From positions 1 to 8,030 of the forward strand of contig PMYM01000145.1 in the NCBI GenBank assembly GCA_003171235.1: a DNA stretch of 8,030 nucleotides, read 5' to 3'. This document shows positions 6,734 to 8,030 of the stretch, one piece after another. Position 1 is the stretch's first letter, and the number at the start of each line of letters is the position of its first letter. Below the pieces are notes generated by a model. The model did not search any database. It saw nothing but the letters and a program-made list of their open reading frames with translations, and was not told where the DNA came from. The stretch comes from Phycisphaerales bacterium (GTDB lineage: Bacteria; Planctomycetota; Phycisphaerae; SM23-33). The translations under genes were made by a program, and so were the position numbers.

Positions 6734-7393
6734 GTGCCTAAAGAGAGCTTTGAACATCGCAAACATCGGGCGATGGAAATCCTCCGCATCCTGCGCCGGC
6801 TGAATCCCCACGCCCACACTGCGCTGGATTTCTCCAATCCGCTGGAGTTGCTGGTGGCCACCATCCTGTCGGCCCAGTGCACCGACGTCCGCGTCAACCG
6901 GATAACGCCCCTGCTGTTCAAGAAGTACCGCAACGCCGCCGACTACGCCGCGGCCGATCCGGCCGTATTCCAGCAGGAAATCCGCACCGCAGGCTTCTTC
7001 CGCCAGAAGACCGCCGCCGTCATCGGGGCCTGCAAGATCATTGCCGAAAAACACGGCGGCCGGACGCCCGACCGCATGCAAGACCTGGTGGAGCTGCCCG
7101 GCGTGGCCCGCAAGACCGCCAACGTGGTGCTGGGTTCAGCCATGGGCAAGAACGAGGGCGTCGCGGTGGACACGCACGTCCGCCGCGTGGCCGCCCAGAG
7201 GCTGGGGCTCTCCCCTCAGGCCTCGCCCGAAAAGATCGAACAAGACCTGATGAAACTGCTGAGGCGGAAGGATTGGACGCTCTTCTCCCACCTGATAATC
7301 GACCACGGCCGGAAGACCTGCACCGCCCGCAAACCCCACTGCCCGCACTGCCCCGTCAACCGCCTCTGCCCCTGGGCCTTCAAGGTGAAGTGA
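6734..7393 (+). CDS. nth: endonuclease III (DNA glycosylase/AP lyase)
   Basis: A base-excision repair enzyme that removes oxidised pyrimidines and cleaves the backbone at the abasic site. The 219-residue product has the helix-hairpin-helix ELPGVARKTANVV with catalytic lysine K127, and catalytic aspartate D146 in VAVDTHVRR. A complete iron-sulfur loop has C196, C203, C206 and C212 in the C-x6-C-x2-C-x5-C spacing. The core NPLELLVATILSAQCTDVRVN is typical. The GTG at 6734 gives a 13-residue extension with GGGA 8 nt upstream. ATG 6773 is possible but would trim the first helix, which begins around HRAMEIL. No separate promoter is clear, so expression may depend on read-through of the hairpin at 6681. 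Confidence 0.94.
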   Translation: MPKESFEHRKHRAMEILRILRRLNPHAHTALDFSNPLELLVATILSAQCTDVRVNRITPLLFKKYRNAADYAAADPAVFQQEIRTAGFFRQKTAAVIGACKIIAEKHGGRTPDRMQDLVELPGVARKTANVVLGSAMGKNEGVAVDTHVRRVAAQRLGLSPQASPEKIEQDLMKLLRRKDWTLFSHLIIDHGRKTCTARKPHCPHCPVNRLCPWAFKVK

Positions 7394-7403
7394 GACAAGA
7401 AGG

Positions 7404-7466
7404 CTTCAGGCCACAGACCTCAGGCTACAGGCAAGACCAGTTCCTCCTGTAGCCTATAGCCTGAAG
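7404..7466. repeat. two-part inverted repeat after nth
   Basis: AGGCTACAGG (7422-7431) pairs perfectly with CCTGTAGCCT (7446-7455) across a 14-nt loop. Outside this CTTCAGG (7404-7410) pairs with CCTGAAG (7460-7466). Its position 10 bp after the nth stop suggests an RNA 3'-end structure for nth; there is no T-run. The words CAGGCTA and CTTCAGG recur within the arms, as in dispersed intergenic repeats. Confidence 0.6.
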
Positions 7467-7477
7467 TCGTATTCCAT

Positions 7478-7524
7478 AAAAAACGTTGGGCTCGGATCGG
7501 GACGGGTGCCCTCCGGGCCCAACG
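7478..7524 (-). terminator. strong intrinsic terminator of a minus-strand RNA
   Basis: On the minus strand CGTTGGGC (7517-7524) pairs with GCCCAACG (7484-7491), an 8-bp stem. Inside it CGGA and TCCG can extend the helix, and six T follow directly (7478-7483). The polarity is clear: the T-run is on the minus strand only. No minus-strand protein gene ends here, so it most likely ends a non-coding RNA. Confidence 0.75.
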
Positions 7525-7790
7525 CGCAAACTTGTGCCCTGCGCTAAGCAGGTGCGTGAACCTGCCTAACGCAGGCCACCTATGTTCGATTGATTCACAG
7601 ACCACCTCCTTCCTCATTTGGACCTGTCCAGCCGCCGCCCCAGCGGATCCCGCACACATCGGCCCGCCGAGCCGCCGGACTCTTTACCCCAGGACGCCTC
7701 CTGGGGCCCTGACCCCCGGTGGGCCCTTTCGGCCCTGCCGGCCGGTCGAGGGCGCAGCGGGAGTCTTCGCAACGCCCTCAAAAACGATAC
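7484..7790 (-). ncRNA. candidate structured non-coding RNA of unknown class
   Basis: About 300 nt on the minus strand, between an AT-rich promoter-like stretch and a strong intrinsic terminator, contains successive hairpins. These are 7748-7754/7773-7779 (7 bp), 7721-7725/7731-7735 extended by 7716-7719/7738-7741, 7687-7694/7699-7706 (8 bp, 4-nt loop) and the palindrome 7534-7579. No plausible protein gene covers it. I looked for and did not find the RNase P core (GAGGAAAGTCC, ACAGAA), tmRNA ends, the SRP tetraloop region, or a recognisable 6S bubble. A 10-codon open frame with an excellent ribosome site (GTG 7598, AAGGAGG 7605-7611) lies inside and could make it a leader or small mRNA. The 5' end is a guess; the strand rests on the terminator. 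Confidence 0.45.
7534..7579. repeat. near-perfect 46-nt palindrome inside the candidate RNA
   Basis: CCTGCG (7538-7543) pairs with CGCAGG (7570-7575) and GCAGGT (7548-7553) with ACCTGC (7560-7565). These are separated by a symmetric internal loop that is CTAA on both sides, and closed outside by GTG/CAC (7534-7536/7577-7579) over a C/C mismatch. The terminal loop is six nucleotides, GCGTGA. Confidence 0.7.
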
Positions 7791-7794
7791 TACT

Positions 7795-7802
7795 ATTCTA
7801 TA
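7795..7802 (-). promoter_or_regulatory. possible -10 region of the candidate RNA
   Basis: TATAGAAT on the minus strand lies in an AT-rich stretch within otherwise GC-rich DNA, just upstream of the hairpins and downstream of a terminator reading the same way. No good -35 is found at standard spacing. A second reading, TTGCAT (minus strand, about 7810-7815) with TAGTAT 18 bp on, is also weak. Confidence 0.3.
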
Positions 7803-7812
7803 TGCAGGCGAT

Positions 7813-7826
7813 GCAACCGGGGTTGC
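7813..7826. repeat. short perfect dyad
   Basis: GCAACC (7813-7818) and GGTTGC (7821-7826) are perfectly complementary over a 2-bp centre. It lies where the -35 region of the minus-strand RNA promoter would be, so an operator is conceivable; as RNA it would be a 5-bp hairpin with a tetraloop. Confidence 0.4.
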
Positions 7827-7839
7827 GAAAATCTTGCAG

Positions 7840-7865
7840 AAAAAACGCTCCGGGTGCGTGTTTTT
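7840..7865. terminator. bidirectional intrinsic terminator
   Basis: ACGC (7845-7848) pairs with GCGT (7856-7859) around TCCGGGT. It is flanked by A6 (7840-7845) on the left and T5 (7861-7865) on the right, so each strand has a hairpin followed by a T-run. The stem can be lengthened by the A/T tracts over a single bulged G. The core is short, but the symmetric layout is typical of two-way terminators. Confidence 0.5.
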
Positions 7866-7885
7866 CTCCTAAGGGGTGCGATCCG

Positions 7886-7975
7886 GGCTCCGGCCAGGGT
7901 GCCATGCCCTTACGCGTCTTGCGTGCCCGGCGTAGCCTTGGCGAAGCCGGGTGCGGAAGGGCATGCGCCGGAGCC
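7886..7975. repeat. branched palindromic (cloverleaf-like) intergenic repeat
   Basis: The outer stem is GGCTCCGG (7886-7893) with CCGGAGCC (7968-7975). Next is CATGCCCTT (7903-7911) with AAGGGCATG (7957-7965). Inside are two side-by-side arms: ACGC/GCGT (7912-7915/7921-7924) and CCCGGC/GCCGGG (7926-7931/7946-7951). All arms are perfectly paired. It has no coding potential that I believe, and resembles a REP- or MITE-like dispersed element. Confidence 0.6.
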
Positions 7976-8030
7976 TGCCACTCATTGCACGCGCATTCTC
8001 TCCAGTTGTGTAGGTCGGGCATGTGAACAG
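7976..8030. other. window end with nothing recognisable
   Basis: I see no gene, RNA or clear signal in these last 55 bases. Together with the entries above this accounts for the whole gene-free stretch from 7394 to the end. Confidence 0.5.

Noticed and set aside
7602..7611. CCACCTCCTT on the plus strand, like the 3' end of 16S rRNA
   Set aside because: The flanking sequence does not match 16S rRNA; it is the complement of a Shine-Dalgarno sequence on the minus strand.
7780..7805. tmRNA-like tag region (ACGATACTACTATTCTATATGC)
   Set aside because: No tRNA-like acceptor ends, no T-loop motif and no plausible tag reading frame with a fitting stop; AT-richness alone explains the likeness.
7881..7902. 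Resemblance to the RNase P RNA segment around CCGGGCTCC...AGGGTGCC
   Set aside because: The invariant GAGGAAAGTCC before it and the downstream core are missing, and the segment is fully explained as one arm of the palindromic repeat.
7532..8026. 164-residue plus-strand open frame at the window end
   Set aside because: It runs through two terminators and the palindromic repeat, has no ribosome site, and its composition is that of GC-rich non-coding DNA.

Overview
The window is GC-rich, gene-dense chromosomal DNA that is mostly housekeeping. In order it holds a tRNA-Leu, ribosomal protein bL28, an L,D-transpeptidase, asparaginyl-tRNA synthetase, a PHP-domain phosphoesterase, translation factor IF-1, GatC and GatA, two tiny lipoproteins, a small membrane protein and endonuclease III. 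The use of L,D-transpeptidase and lipoproteins, high GC and the general look of bL28, IF-1 and Nth suggest a Gram-negative-type bacterium. My best guess is a Planctomycetota/Phycisphaerae-like lineage, but this is an impression from protein resemblance and was not tested. No phage, transposase, CRISPR or defence system is visible.

Layout. 1-45 (-) is the 5' half of tRNA-Leu(CAG), with its own sigma70-like promoter. 197-463 (+) is rpmB, convergent with an L,D-transpeptidase (502-1089, -). That gene is divergent from asnS (1163-2563, +), and the two share a symmetric -10 box. A PHP phosphoesterase (2625-3233, +) follows asnS and converges on infA (3365-3592, -) across a 130-bp AT-rich inverted-repeat spacer. 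infA is divergent from gatC-gatA (3724-5531, +), which overlap as TGATG. A new promoter at about 5617-5647 starts a run of two paralogous SHOCT-like lipoproteins (5671-5895, 5899-6147) and a four-helix membrane protein (6151-6666). A GC-rich hairpin at 6681-6704 precedes nth (6734-7393, +).

The last 630 bases (7400-8030) contain no convincing protein gene but are full of structure. There is a two-armed inverted repeat just after nth. Next comes a strong minus-strand intrinsic terminator (7478-7524), downstream of roughly 260 nt of stacked hairpins that look like a stand-alone structured RNA read from about 7790. Then follow a bidirectional terminator at 7840-7865 and a branched palindromic repeat at 7886-7975. 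The candidate RNA does not show the signature motifs of RNase P, tmRNA or SRP RNA that I looked for, and is the most interesting unexplained item.

Functionally, most of the window serves translation: leucine decoding, the large subunit, initiation, Asn-tRNA charging, and two of the three subunits of the amidotransferase that makes Gln-tRNA(Gln) and/or Asn-tRNA(Asn). Because a complete AsnRS is present, GatCAB here most likely serves Gln-tRNA(Gln). gatB is not in the window.
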